This document shows positions 30,129 to 40,087 of a stretch of 64,000 nucleotides of DNA, piece by piece (the first letter of the stretch is position 1; every line of letters starts with the position of its first letter). The position numbers and the translations under genes were made by a program. The notes beneath the pieces were generated by a model. The model searched no databases. It had not been told where the DNA came from and worked only from the letters and a program-made list of their open reading frames with translations. Source of the stretch: Symbiodinium natans (Eukaryota; Sar; Dinophyceae; Suessiales; Symbiodiniaceae); assembly GCA_905221605.1 (NCBI GenBank), contig CAJNDS010000002.1, forward strand, positions 1,181,881 through 1,245,880. The letters run 5' to 3'.

Positions 30129-30247
30129 TGCATATATGGTGGTTTCCGAAATGGGGGGGGGGGGGGCCTTATTTGGGGGTCCGTATTGTAAGGGAATCCT
30201 ACTATTTGGGGGGGGGGGGGGGTCTCCTTCGAACACCCCCATATAAG
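30129..30247. mobile_element. Fold-back element FB5 with expanded G runs
   Basis: GGTGGTTTCCGAAATGGGGG left, CCCCCATATAAG right. Two G runs of about 13-16 have expanded inside. Confidence 0.65.
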
Positions 30248-30654
30248 AACAAGCGATTCCAAGTAGATGATGCCACTGCCACCTTCGATTTAAAAAAAAA
30301 TTCTGCTATGCGTGACCACGACTGAATGGGACTTACCAATATGCCGCCCTGTATTGCATGTCTTGATGCGCGACTCAATGGGACAAACCACACAGCCCCT
30401 ACACCCTAATCCCTCAAACCCCAACAGCAATGTAAGCAATGTAACCCCATTTCCTCCCTAAACCTTAAACACTTATCCCTAAGGCCCCAAGACAGGACTC
30501 TTCAAGAACAAATGTTGTAGATACTTTTCAGCCAAAGAGACTATATACATGGGCGGTCCTCTGAACCACAGTAACTTTTGCCGATTGTAATGCGGAGCCT
30601 TCTGCTTTAGGGGTTTAGGGTTGAGGGTTTAAGGTTTAGAGCTCATATGCTAAT

Positions 30655-30763
30655 TTACGACAATAAGGAACCCTAGCGTAAACCACCCAAGTAGTAGGAT
30701 TCCCTCATAATAAGGACCCCGATAAGGTACTCCTAGTATCGCAAACCCCTATATTGCATGTAC
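30655..30763 (-). mobile_element. FB5 copy in opposite orientation
   Basis: AAGTAGTAGGATTCCCTCAT and AATAAGGACCCCGATAAGGT match the reverse complement of the 61555 copy. Confidence 0.6.
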
Positions 30764-30904
30764 GGCGTCAGATCTGTTCGGATGTCCTGAACGCCTCTGT
30801 GCAAGCTCAAGGGTCTGACCGCCCCAACCCCTAAGGCGTCAACGCTCAACCCTGAACCCGAACCTTCAAAGCCCAAAGAGCAGTTCAGGGCGTCGGGTCA
30901 CCAT

Positions 30905-31127
30905 AAGGGTCCATGTACCTATATAGTATACTTGGGCCTTAAAGGCGGGGTTCCGGTATAGTAGCTTTAGGGCCCAAGTATATTGAAGTGGGGGGTATAT
31001 TTCTTGTACCCCCCCTAGACCACACCCAATGTATACACTCACCAATATTATCAAGGACATACATACACTCACCAAAAAACAGAAATTTCATCGCTGCTTC
31101 AATATAAAGGTACATGGACCCTTAGGG
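30905..31127 (+). mobile_element. Fold-back element FB1 carrying a nested FB7 insertion
   Basis: The left arm and centre of a GGGTCC-subtype FB1 run to CCCAAGTATAT. Then about 120 bp of FB7 intervene, and the right arm AGGTACATGGACCCTTAGGG follows. Confidence 0.75.
30983..31104. mobile_element. Inserted element FB7
   Basis: Ends TGAAG and CTTCA are inverted. The body has TATATTTCTTGTACC and two ATACACTCACCAA motifs that recur at 40427-40535. No ORF. Confidence 0.6.
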
Positions 31128-31299
31128 GGTGTAGGGTTTATGGGATTTACAGGGCTTCGGGCTGCGGACCCCCGACAGCCTAGCAATTCATGAAGCCCTA
31201 AACCCGAAACACTGCAGACCTCCGACCCTAATCTTGCAAGGGGGCTGTTTTGGGACTTAGGGACGCGAAATTCTTCCGGGTTTAAGATTTGGGGTAAAT

Positions 31300-31477
31300 T
31301 TGGGGTTTAGGTTTAGGGTTAGGGTTTAGGGTTTAGGGTTTAGGGTTTAGGGTTTAGGGTTTAGGGTTTTAGGGTTTTAGGGTTTTAGGGTTTTAGGGTT
31401 TTAGGGTTTAGGGTTTAGGGTTTAGGGTTTAGGGTTTAGGGTTTAGGGTTTAGGGTTTAGGGTTTAGGGTTTAGGGT
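31300..31477 (+). repeat. (TTTAGGG)n array with TTTTAGGG octamer core
   Basis: About 24 units. Five TTTTAGGG octamers (about 31365-31405) sit between heptamer runs. Confidence 0.95.
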
Positions 31478-31566
31478 TGTTTGCTCCGCCCGGCCTGCAC
31501 AGTTCGCCCTGCTCAGCCACGGAGCTCTTCATCTTGGACCTTACATCGAAGGGCTTGGGATCTAGG
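31478..31566 (-). CDS. Putative mini-exon (minus strand)
   Basis: Reads LDPKPFDVRSKMKSSVAEQG and onwards. The acceptor is CCACCTAG|. An internal GAT|GTAAGG could be an alternative donor. TTTAGGG arrays lie on both sides. Moderate to low support. Confidence 0.3.
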
Positions 31567-31569
31567 TGG

Positions 31570-31720
31570 TTTAGGGTTTAGGGCTTAGGGTTTCGGATTT
31601 AGGGGTTTAGGGGTTTAGGGGTTTAGGGGGTTTAGGGGGTTTAGGGGTTTAGGGGTTTAGGGGCTTAGGGGCTTAGGGGTATAGGGGTTTAGGGGTTTAG
31701 GGGTTTCGGGTCTGAGGGTT
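31570..31720 (+). repeat. TTTAGGGG octamer array
   Basis: Mostly TTTAGGGG and TTTAGGGGG units. 31720-32100 has no recognised gene. Confidence 0.85.
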
Positions 31721-32104
31721 TAGGGTTTCGGGCTGAGGCTCTAGGATTTGAAGGGATAGCTTTGGAGGGTTTCGGGTTTTGGGGGCACTTTGAAGGGGTG
31801 TAGAATTCAAGGTTCAATGCTTCTGTAGGTCCAGTTTGCAGCCGTAATATACCCCGCAGGAAAAAACATGCAGGTTCCTAACACACCCTGAACGCTTCGT
31901 GTGAGAAACATAGAATCAGGGTAGAGAGTTCGGGTCGAGGCACAGAAAAGTGCCGTGATACTGCAATTGTTCAACTTATACGCTTTTCCTGTTTATGGCA
32001 ACTTAACTGAAGCAGTCCTGCACGTGAGACCAAAAGTCACACATACGCCTGAACTCCCCGTTCTCCCCCAAACCTCGAAAGCTACAATGGCCAGGACAAG
32101 GGCT

Positions 32105-32250
32105 TGGGTTTAGGGTTTACGGTTTAGGGTTTAGGGTTTAGGGTTTAGGGTTTAGGGTTTAGGGTTTAGGGTTTAGGGTTTAGGGTTTAGGGTTTAGGGT
32201 TTAGCGTTTAGGGTTTAGCGTTTAGGGTTTAGGGTTTAGGGTTCAGCATC
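32105..32250 (+). repeat. (TTTAGGG)n array
   Basis: About 20 heptamers with TTTAGCG variants near the right end. Confidence 0.95.
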
Positions 32251-32349
32251 TCAAGTCCAAGCATTCACTAGTCAAGCAATTACTCCAGGAAAATACCCAC
32301 CCGCCCAAAGAATCCCACAACATTAAGAAAATATTTTACTTGTAGAACG

Positions 32350-32757
32350 ACCTTGCCCATGCCCAGTAAAACGGCGACCTTGCAAACGGCGACCTTGCCC
32401 AGTAAAACGGCGACCTTGCCCAGTAAAACGGCGACCCTGCCCAGTAAAACGGCGACCTTCGGACACCCCCCCCTGCCCAGTAAAAATGCTACCTTGGGCC
32501 CCGAAGGTCGCCGTTTTACTGGGCAAGGTCGATTTTGGTCAAAAAATCGACCTTGCCCAGTAAAACGGCGACCTTGCCCAGCAAAACGGCGACCTTCGGG
32601 GTCCAAGGTCGCATTTTTACTGGGCAGGGGCGGAAGGTCGCCGTTTTACTGGGCAAGGTCGATTTTTTTGACCGAACTGACCTTGCCCAGTAAAACGGCG
32701 ACCTTGCCCAGTAAAACGGCGACCTTGCCCAGAAAAACGGCGACCTTGCCCAGTAAC
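32350..32757. repeat. Second palindromic cluster (CCTTGCCCAGTAAAACGGCGA)
   Basis: A 21-bp unit with core CCCAGTAAAACGGCGACCTT repeats in direct and inverted orientation. Hairpins centre on CGATTTTGGTCAAAAAATCG and similar loops. Same design as 22050-22973 but unrelated sequence. ORFs through it on both strands are artefacts. Confidence 0.9.
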
Positions 32758-32789
32758 TCCTTAACATTTAAATTATATATGAAAGAGAG

Positions 32790-32865
32790 GTTTAGGGTTT
32801 AGGGTTTAGGGTTTAGGGTTTAGGGTTTAGGGTTTAGGGTTTAGGGTTTAGGGTTTAGGGTTCGG
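32790..32865 (+). repeat. (TTTAGGG)n array
   Basis: About 11 heptamers, then degenerate TTCCGGG-type units. 32940-33020 is single-copy with no gene seen. Confidence 0.9.
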
Positions 32866-33276
32866 GTTCCGGGTTCCGGGTTGCGGGTTTCGGGTTTAGG
32901 GCTTCGGGCTTAGGGTATAGGGTTTAGGGTTAGGGTCTGCTTGAAGATTCGCAATTTGTTACAGTTACTTGTAAGGGTTGTTGCCATGAATAGTGCTACG
33001 ACTTTATACTTTCAAGTGCCCACGGAACTTCATTCAGAACCTCCAGCCCAAACCCCTAAACCTCAAACCCTAAACCCCAAACCGCAAGCCCGCAAACCGA
33101 AACCCCAAACCCTAAACCCCAAACCCTAAACCCCAAACCCTAAACCCTAAACCCCAAGTCCTAAACCCTAAACCCCAAACCCCAAACCTGAATCCGAAGC
33201 CTCGGGTGATGGTCCATCGGCCTCCGGCCCGACCCTGACCTAACTCCTCATCCCCTACCCCTACACCCCAAACCCT

Positions 33277-33419
33277 ACTTGGAGGTTCATGGTACTTAGT
33301 AACCCAAATACAAGTGTACGTATTACCCACTTATAAGCCCCTTGATTACCCTATGTGGGTATACGTGGGTTATAAGTACAGATATATTTGGCTTACTAAG
33401 TACCATGAAACTCCAAGTA
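33277..33419 (+). mobile_element. Fold-back element FB2
   Basis: ACTTGGAGGTTCATGGTACT left, GTACCATGAAACTCCAAGTA right. Inner CTTATAAGCCCCTTGATTAC. Long near-perfect arms. Confidence 0.8.
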
Positions 33420-33496
33420 AACCCTGAACCAACTCCTCAACCCCCCCCTCTGAAGTCAGCAGCAAGACCCAAGAGCAACCTGAAAATAGAAGAAGG

Positions 33497-33580
33497 TGCC
33501 CTTTTTGGTTTAAAGGTGCGTATAAGGGACCCTGAACCTAAAACATGTATACAAGGGATCAGGGCCTACTTTGGGTCCTA
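33497..33580. mobile_element. Element FB6, uninterrupted copy
   Basis: TGCCCTTTTTGGTTTAAAGG and GGGATCAGGGCCTACTTTGG are adjacent here. It serves as the reference for the split copy at 138-290. Confidence 0.5.
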
Positions 33581-33709
33581 GAAACTCAAAAAACTAAACC
33601 CTAAACCCTAAACCCTAACCGCTGAACCGCGAAACCGCTAAACCCTAAACCCTAAACCCTAAACCCTATAAGCCCCCCTAAACTTCCTAAACCTGTCCTC
33701 AAATTGGAC

Positions 33710-33788
33710 CCCGGAGCTCTGGGATCTCCCGCTTCATGGTCTTCAGAACCTGATCCACTTCTTCCGCCAAGCTCTGGCGCGTGGAGGC
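33710..33788 (-). CDS. Putative coiled-coil mini-exon (79 nt)
   Basis: Acceptor CCATAAGCAG| and donor CGGG|GTCCAA bound 26 codons plus one base. It reads ASTRQSLAEEVDQVLKTMKR and onwards to EIPELR. Charged and helix-rich, with L/V at heptad spacing. CCCTAAA lies on the left and TTTAGGG on the right. One of the clearest candidates. The frame closes two codons past the donor. Confidence 0.6.
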
Positions 33789-34142
33789 CTGCTTATGGTT
33801 TGGGGTTTAGGGTTTAGGGTTCAGGGTTTAGGGTGTAGGGCTTAGGGTTTGGGGTTTAGGGTCTAGCACCCCCAAACCCTGAGCCTACACCAAAACCCGA
33901 AACCTATAAACCCCACAGACATGAACCTTAGTAGACTGCAGCCTCTATCGGGCGAAGCACCCAAACTGAACAGTCGGTTCTGCTCCGTTCTGCGTCGTCA
34001 CGGCGCAGACCCTACGCCCCAAACCCTAAAGAAACTACGCTCAACAGCTCTAAAGCCCTAGAGACCTTAAGCTCGACCTTCCCAATAGTCCATTAGGGTT
34101 AAGGGTTTAGGGTTTAGGGTTGAGGGGCTGCGAAGCACACCT

Positions 34143-34544
34143 CTAGGCTCTTTTTGGATATGTGCGTTCCGCGATCCGCCATGACGCACGTTGGCCATCC
34201 GGCCCATTTGAACGGCACTCAGGCATGCATCCGCTGATCATGGGCCATAGTTCGTCGCGTTCACCTCTTGGAGGACTTCTCTTTGCTGAAAAATCGGCCG
34301 CCAAATCCACGATGTTGAGGCATTGGTACTTGTGCTTCTCGCCCGTGGCTTCCGACACGTCGACACGCACAGTGTTGTTGAAGTGATACTCGACTGGATG
34401 AGGTCTTGGTCCAGGTGCCGTCTTGACGCAGATGTCACACCTCGCCAATCCAGCCGTTTCCCCCCCCCCCCCCCTTATACCACAAATAGGGCTGGCCAAA
34501 AACCAAGATACCCGAAATTGCCCTAAACCCTGCACCGCATACAC
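34143..34544 (-). pseudogene. Retroelement integrase remnant
   Basis: The minus frame contains CDICVK, then HPVEYHFNNTVRVDVSEATG (about residues 50-69) and HKYQCLNIVDLAADFSAK. This resembles the junction of the zinc-binding part (last C-x2-C) with the start of the integrase catalytic core, where the Asp in RVDV would be the first catalytic residue, as in LTR-retrotransposon polyproteins. The recognisable part is about 34275-34448. The rest of the core and all other domains are missing. A poly-C tract (34460-34474) and telomere-like DNA flank it. It reads as a broken fragment. It could instead be a captured exon. Confidence 0.5.
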
Positions 34545-34711
34545 CCTGAACCCTGAACCCTGAACCCTGAACCCTAAAGCCTAAACCCTAAACCCTAGCG
34601 GGCACCGTCAGCCCCGAAACCCTAACCCTCAGCATAAAACCCTCTTGCGCCCCGAAGCCCCAAATGCGAAACCCTAAACCCGAATCCCTAAACGTTCAGC
34701 AGCATTTGTTC

Positions 34712-34812
34712 GGGTAGTTACATGGTCTCTTAGTATGGGCACTTTTGCAAGGGGACCCCTTGCCCAACCCAAGAGTCCATACTTCAGAACCCTTGGAGGG
34801 AGGTAAGGGACC
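34712..34812 (+). mobile_element. Fold-back element FB3, short copy
   Basis: GGGTAGTTACATGGTCTCTT left, GGAGGTAAGGGACC right. Confidence 0.65.
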
Positions 34813-34967
34813 CTTCGGGTTTAGGGTTCGGGGTTTAGGGTTTAGGATTTAGGATTTAGGGTTTAGGGTTTAGGGCCTCAGCCCTAAACCCTCAAGCCTA
34901 AACCGCCTAACTTACCAGCCCCCTGCCTAGACCAAGAGTAGCCAAGGAAGAATCAAAAATGGCACCC

Positions 34968-35088
34968 CTTTTCGTTCAAAAGGGTCGGTAAGGGAACCCA
35001 AACCCTAAAACAGGGTCTACTCCGGGTGCTAGTTGTAGGGGAACTTGATATCTACGCCCCTGATTCCCTGTCAAGAACCAGCACCCGT
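34968..35088. mobile_element. Diverged FB6-like element
   Basis: GGCACCCCTTTTCGTTCAAA left and GATTCCCTGTCAAGAACCAG right, with ACTCCGGGTGCTAGTTG centre. Confidence 0.4.
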
Positions 35089-35276
35089 AAACCCTAAACC
35101 GTTGAAAACCCTACACCTCGAATTACCCCGAAACCCCAACCCTCAAACCCTAAACCCTCTGACCCTGTACCCCTAAACCCCAAACCCTAACCCTACAGCC
35201 TCTACCCCTAAGCCCTAAACCCCAAACCCTAAACCCTAAACCCCTAAGCCCTTAAACAAGACACAGACATCCAAAC

Positions 35277-35311
35277 CTCCGTCTCCAACGCGCTGCTCAG
35301 CTCCTTGTGCT
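35277..35311 (-). CDS. Putative mini-exon (minus strand)
   Basis: Reads HKELSSALETE up to donor ACGGAG|GTTTGG. The acceptor could be CTCCAAG|. The open frame extends upstream, so the left border on the transcript is uncertain. Confidence 0.35.
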
Positions 35312-35400
35312 CTTGGAGGGGTTTGGAGGGTTTTGGGGCTTAGGGGAGTTCAGGGGTTTGGGTGGGGTTTAAGGTTTAGGGTTTAGGGTTTAGGGCTAGG

Positions 35401-35446
35401 ATTTTTTTTTTTTTTGGGGAGGGGGGGGGGGGGGGGGGGGGGGGGG
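35401..35446. repeat. Poly-T followed by poly-G
   Basis: About 13 T then about 30 G with one break. Strong strand asymmetry. Confidence 0.9.
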
Positions 35447-35661
35447 CGGTTGAGGGTCTAGGGTTACAAGAGTAAGGTTTGCTTTACTTCCTGGCCCAGT
35501 TTTCTAGGGGATTCTACCTTTGGTCCTGAAGGAGTCACTGGAGTGCCACGAAGAGGATTGAAGCTTCAAACCCTAAACCCTAAACCCTAAACCCTAAACC
35601 CTAACCCCCAAAACCCTGAAACCTGAAAGCTACGTAATCCCTCCAAAGGTCGCCTACTCAC

Positions 35662-35703
35662 ATGACTGTCTTTCGGGCTGCAGGGCTGAGGCGCTCCGCG
35701 GTT
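35662..35703 (-). CDS. Putative mini-exon with telomere-variant acceptor and consensus donor
   Basis: Acceptor ACCCTAG| and donor CAT|GTGAGT bound 42 nt reading TAERLSPAARKTV. GTGAGT is a strong 5' site, and CCCTAG is one base from the heptamer. Confidence 0.4.
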
Positions 35704-36475
35704 CTAGGGTAACCCCAGATCCTGAACCCAAAACCACTAAACCCTAAACCCCAAAAGCTGATCCCTAAAAGTCCAAAAACTTACAACTTCTGCCTGGAAC
35801 TTATTAACCCAAAACCCCAAACCTGGATCGCCAGTCATAAAGTTTCAGAACCTTCACACTCCTTGTCTGTCCGTACACACCTCCATAGCTTTGACTTTGA
35901 TTGATTCAATCTCACTGGCAGGGGGCCAATACATCCAATTGTAGAGATGTGGTCTTAACTGGGGGGGGGGGGGCTGCTTCTAAAAAGGCGGGCCTCTTCT
36001 ACACAGGCAAATGTGATATCCCCCAAGCCCCCCTGGAGTTTGAACATTGAGTTTCGCGAGTGTTGTTTTTGCTTCTGCTTTTGCCGGCTTGGGGCGGGAG
36101 GGCGGTTCTCTTGTTATAAAATGCCGAGTCAACACGAAGGATGATAGTCGCCAGAGGTATGTGATGCCCAATTGTTGGGTCTTCGTTCTGTCCGCATACA
36201 TGTGGCCCAACATCAAACCATTCCAAGCCCAAGAGACTGGAACAATATCTTCACCCGCAGGCCTTGAGCAAGACCCTAGCGGTTTAGAGTTTAGGGCTTC
36301 GGGTTTTGGGCTTAAGGTTTCGGGTTTGGGGGAACCCTAAACTCTAAAACCCTAAGCCCTCAACACAACTCACCGGGGGAATAATCCCTCTAGACTCCTC
36401 AATATGTCCCTTGAAGGGGCTGCACAGGGTACCCAATACCCAAATTCCCAACGTGAGGCAGAACAGAAATCTTAG

Positions 36476-36613
36476 GGTAGTTACATGGTCCCTTAGTATG
36501 GGCCCTCAACAAGGGACCCCTTATATTCCTGTCTTATATACTCTTTGCAAGCCAAGGGCAGAACCCTTTTAAAGAGGGTAGGGGACCATATTCAGGGCCC
36601 ATGAAACTATATA
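36476..36613 (+). mobile_element. Fold-back element FB3
   Basis: GGGTAGTTACATGGTCCCTT left, GGGGACCATATTCAGGGCCC and ATGAAACTATATACCC right. Long complementary arms. Confidence 0.75.
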
Positions 36614-36746
36614 CCCTTACAAGAACGCAAAAGCCATAAACCCTAGAAACCCTAAATCCCGAAACCCCTAAACCCCTAAACCCTAAACCCCTAAACCCCT
36701 AAACCCTAAACCCTAACCCTAAACTCTAACCCCCTAAACTCTGAAC

Positions 36747-36827
36747 GGTTCATGTTGCTCTCCTTGAAGTTCTTCTCCAACTTCGCGTCTGCTGCCTCGG
36801 CAGAGACTACAGATTGAAGGTGCATGT
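36747..36827 (-). CDS. Putative coiled-coil mini-exon (81 nt)
   Basis: Reads MHLQSVVSAEAADAKLEKNF and onwards to KESNMN, ending at donor AACC|GTTCAG. The acceptor is CAAACAAG| or the internal ATCTGTAG|. CCCTAAA lies on the left and TTTAGGG on the right. Confidence 0.5.
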
Positions 36828-37069
36828 CTTGTTTGGATTGCGGGGCGTTACGAGGGCTTGGGGTTTAGGGTTTAGGGTTGGCTTAGGGTCAGGGTTTAGG
36901 GTTGAGGGCTTGGGCTTTAGACTTTAAGCTGCAGGCCACTAGAGGCTCTACTAGGCAATGATCAGGCAATGGAACAGCTTCCATGTTCCCTTCACTTGGC
37001 TTGACGCAAAGACCCCTGAACCCCCAGAACCCGAAGACCCTAACTGTCAAAAACCCTAAAAGCCCGAAA

Positions 37070-37359
37070 GCCCCAAAACCCCAAAACCCTGAAACCCTGG
37101 AACCCCAAAACCAAAAACCCTACATCCCTAAACCCTATAAACCCCTAAACCCCTAAACCCCAAAACCCCAAACCCTAAAGCCTAAAACCCTACATCCCTA
37201 AACCCCAAACCCCAAAACCCCAACACCCTAAACGCCTAAAACCCTACATCCCTAAACCCTAAACCCTAAACCCAAAAAAGAACCCTAAACCCTAAAAGCT
37301 AAAACCCTGACCCCAAAACCCCCCGAACCCTAAAAGCCTAAAATCGCTGAACCCTAAAC
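37070..37359 (-). repeat. Degenerate CCCTAAA/CCCCAAAA region
   Basis: Heptamers, octamers and longer units such as AAAACCCTACATCCCTAAAC repeated three times (about 37107, 37186, 37239), a local higher-order repeat. Confidence 0.85.
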
Positions 37360-37418
37360 CCCCTGGGAGTCGCTGCCGCTCGTTTCTGGAGTTCCTCCTC
37401 AAGGCCCTTGTGAATTTC
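37360..37418 (-). CDS. Putative coiled-coil mini-exon (59 nt)
   Basis: Acceptor CTCCATTCCGCAG| and donor GGGG|GTTTAGGG bound 19 codons plus two bases reading EIHKGLEEELQKRAAATPR. Good pyrimidine tract. The donor is the first telomere-like unit. Flanked by CCCTAAA-type DNA on the left and TTTAGG-type on the right. Confidence 0.6.
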
Positions 37419-37821
37419 CTGCGGAATGGAGGGTTTAGGATTTAGGTTCAGGGTTTAGGGTCCGACTGCCTGGGGAGAATTTTGTGGGCAAGAGTTTAGG
37501 AGGGGTTTAGGGTTTAGGGTTTAGAGGCGAATGACATCTTTGGGTCCACGTATCCATTTCCGACGCATGCCCTGGTTCACTCAAGGCACACAAAGCCTCA
37601 AACCTCTGGGAGAGGAAAGCCCTTTAACCCTAAACCCCGAAAAGCATAAGCAGTTAAGGTTGAGGGTTTAGTGGGTTTAGGGTATGCTGGTGTTGTGACT
37701 GCAGTGTGACGACCGCATCCCCCTAACCATGAAGCCTCAACTCTGAACCCTAAACCCTAAAACCTATTGCCCGAACACCTGACGCCTGAACTCTAACTGG
37801 TAAAACCCTACACCCTAAACA

Positions 37822-38130
37822 CTGGGCGCATTCAAGAGCAATCTGCTCTCTGATTGACAACTCTTTGTGTTTGTCGGTCAAGATGTCTTCGCGCATCTTG
37901 TGCTTGACGCGACCACCATGAGAAAATCTCACGAAGATATTGAGCTTCAAACTTTGCAAGAACGAGCCTTCTTGCTGCAGTTGCATTTTCTGCAACGGTC
38001 TCCAACTCATTGAATATTATACACATCACTGTTGCAATGCGTGGAATGAAACGCTCAAGTGGTTGTGGTGATTTCTCATATGCGTCACAAAATCTCAATG
38101 AGTTTCTCCAAGTCCATAGCGCTCATAATT
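37822..38130 (-). pseudogene. Broken gene in three frames
   Basis: Three protein-like pieces follow each other on the minus strand in different frames: MSAMDLEKLIEIL, then RFCDAYEKSPQPLERFIPRI and onwards to RRLVLAKFEAQY, then GGRVKHKMREDILTDKHKEL and onwards to REQIALECAQ. Together they look like one coding sequence hit by frameshifts or small introns. Family not recognised. The satellite array starts right at its upstream end. Confidence 0.4.
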
Positions 38131-38132
38131 AC

Positions 38133-38320
38133 GAAGCCGGGCCTCCCCCGAATACTGAACTACGAGGCCGGGCCTTCCCGAATACTAAATGACGAAGCCG
38201 GGCCTCCCCGGAATACTAAATTACGAAGCCGGGCCTCCCCCGAATACTAAATTACGAAGCCGGGCCTCCCCCGAATACTAGATTACGAAGCCGGGTTTCC
38301 CCGGAGCAGTAAATTACGCA
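38133..38320 (+). repeat. Small array of a 31-bp monomer
   Basis: About six copies of ATTACGAAGCCGGGCCTCCC plus CCGAATACTAA. The same monomer, as ATCACGAGCCCGGGCCTCCC plus CCCAATACTAA, fills the giant fold-back at 48692-54615. Confidence 0.9.
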
Positions 38321-38454
38321 TAAACCCTAAACCCTAAGCTCATGGAAGCCCTGAACCCTAAACCTGAGTATGACCAAGCAGGCAAGCAGGGAAGTCCTTC
38401 AGCCGGGTGTTCATAAAGTGCTCCACCTGGCAGCATCAGAACACTTCGGCTGAT

Positions 38455-38573
38455 TTGAAGGTTCAGATCTACCCAGAAGTAGGGAGATAGCATACGTGCA
38501 CTGCTAAGTACTACCACCAAAACAGCATACACAACAATATGCAATCATCACGAATTTGCTCATGAACCTTCAA
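38455..38573 (+). mobile_element. Fold-back element FB2b
   Basis: TTTGAAGGTTCAGATCTACC left, TGCTCATGAACCTTCAAGTA right. Confidence 0.6.
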
Positions 38574-38819
38574 GTAGGAAAAGGACTTAGGACTTGGGCC
38601 TGGAGGATGTACAACCAAGGCCACAGGGGGGCCTAAGCCCCGTGTGTGTGACTGCTCTATACCCTAAACCCTAAACCCTAAACCCTTAACACAGAAAGAA
38701 AGAGAGGGTGCGTTTGGATACTTTAGTCAGGTGCCAGATACAGAAGAGCAGTGTAGAGCAACAGCTGTACCTTCAGCGCAGTTCTTTGACGTCAAAAACG
38801 AGATGATGTGCGGCTTCGT

Positions 38820-38842
38820 TTTCGCTCCCGCTGCCCTTCTAA

Positions 38843-38874
<32 letters not shown>

Positions 38875-39085
38875 GTTTTTTGAATCTCTCCCTCATTCTC
38901 ATTGTCCCTGACGTGCAGGCGGTGTATCCGGATTCTGCTCGTCTCTCTGGTTGTGTCGTTTCGTCTCTCTCGCTCTCGCTCTTTCGCTCTCTCCCTCTCT
39001 CTGTCTTTCTCTTCGTTTGCTAACCTATCTCTCCCTCTATGTTTTTTGAAGCCGTGTTTCCGGGATCTGTTCTCTCTCTCATCGC

Positions 39086-39116
<31 letters not shown>

Positions 39117-39190
39117 CACCTCCTTTATATAGAAAATGTTTCTATCTTGATTCACTCGCTTTTCTTTGTTCATGCCTCTCTCTCTCTTTG
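38820..39190. repeat. (CT)n-rich region
   Basis: Several TCTCTC runs with CGCTCTCGCTCTTTCGCTC variants. Arg/Glu-rich or Ser/Leu-rich ORFs on the two strands are consequences of the repeat. Confidence 0.9.
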
Positions 39191-39317
39191 TCTTGACTGA
39201 TTTCTTGGTGTGTTGTCTCAAAGGCAGCTACACCAGCGAGGGGGAGGCGGGGACCCCCCAAACCAGTACTAAAACTTGTAGTTCCTTAGTGTTTAGGGCT
39301 TAGGATTTAGGTCATAT

Positions 39318-39445
39318 TCTAGGGAAGATACATGGTTCATTCATATGGGTTTCGGTTGCATTCTTGGGAAGATACATGGTTCCTTAGTATGGTCCGTTAC
39401 CTTCGTTAAAGGGCTCTGAAGTAGGGGCCCATGGGTTCTGTAGGA
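39318..39445 (+). mobile_element. FB3-like element with duplicated arm
   Basis: GGGAAGATACATGGTTC occurs twice (39330 and 39368), followed by TTAGTATGG and GGGGCCCATGGGTTCTG. Confidence 0.55.
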
Positions 39446-39605
39446 TATATGAGGAGTATAAACATAATTCTCAAACATCTCCAACACATCCACGTGCGGT
39501 ACTGAATCTTACCTTGCTGTATGGATTTGTGGGTACTTGATCCCTAAGCTCTACACCCTAAACCCTAAACCCTAAACCCTAAACCCTAAATCCTAAACCC
39601 TAAAC

Positions 39606-39695
39606 CCTCCCCCACTCGCAGCCTCACCCAAGCGCGCCCGATGGTTTGGGACCACTTCTTTCAGAGAAGCCAAGTCCTGAAGGCGGGCTTGCAGC
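39606..39695 (-). CDS. Putative coiled-coil mini-exon (90 nt)
   Basis: Acceptor ACCCTAG| (edge of the array) and donor GGAGG|GTTTAGG bound 30 codons reading LQARLQDLASLKEVVPNHRA and onwards to RLGEAASGG. Both splice sites lie in telomere-like sequence: an intact TTTAGGG array on the right, CCCTAAA on the left. A very clear example of the pattern. Confidence 0.55.
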
Positions 39696-39824
39696 CTAGG
39701 GTTTAGGGTTTAGGGTTTAGGGTTTAGGGTTTAGGGTTTAGGGTTTAGGGTTTAGGGTTTAGGGTTTAGGGTTTAGGGTTTAGGGTTTAGGGTTTAGGGT
39801 TTAGGGTTTAGGGTTTAGGGTTTG
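39696..39824 (+). repeat. Long (TTTAGGG)n array
   Basis: About 18 perfect heptamers beginning exactly at the acceptor side of the exon candidate. Confidence 0.95.
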
Positions 39825-39929
39825 GGGGATAAAAAAAGGGTACGGCGGCAGATCTCAAGGGTTTGTGGTCTGGGGCTTATTGTTCTTAAACACTTCTAGC
39901 CACCCTACCCTTACTGATAGCTTCCGTAA

Positions 39930-40035
39930 TTAATTTGGGGGGGTTTCCGAAAGTCCTTATCATAAGGGAAAACCCTACTATTTGGGGACTATATTAGAGA
40001 TCCCAAATTTTTGGTCAATCCCATTTCTGATAGGC
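39930..40035. mobile_element. Fold-back element FB5
   Basis: GGGGGGTTTCCGAAAGTCC left, GGTCAATCCCATTTCTGAT right. GGAAAACCCTACTATTTGGG centre. Confidence 0.6.
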
Positions 40036-40087
40036 CCCAAAGGACCCAACACATGATCTTGCACCCCAAACACGGCACCCCAACATG

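Noticed and set aside
32323-32802. Frames of 67-149 codons in the GGCGACCTT cluster
   Set aside because: Present on both strands and made only of the repeat unit.
38727-39221. 164-codon Arg/Glu-rich minus-strand frame
   Set aside because: It is the reading of a (CT)n microsatellite region. Opposite frames are equally open.
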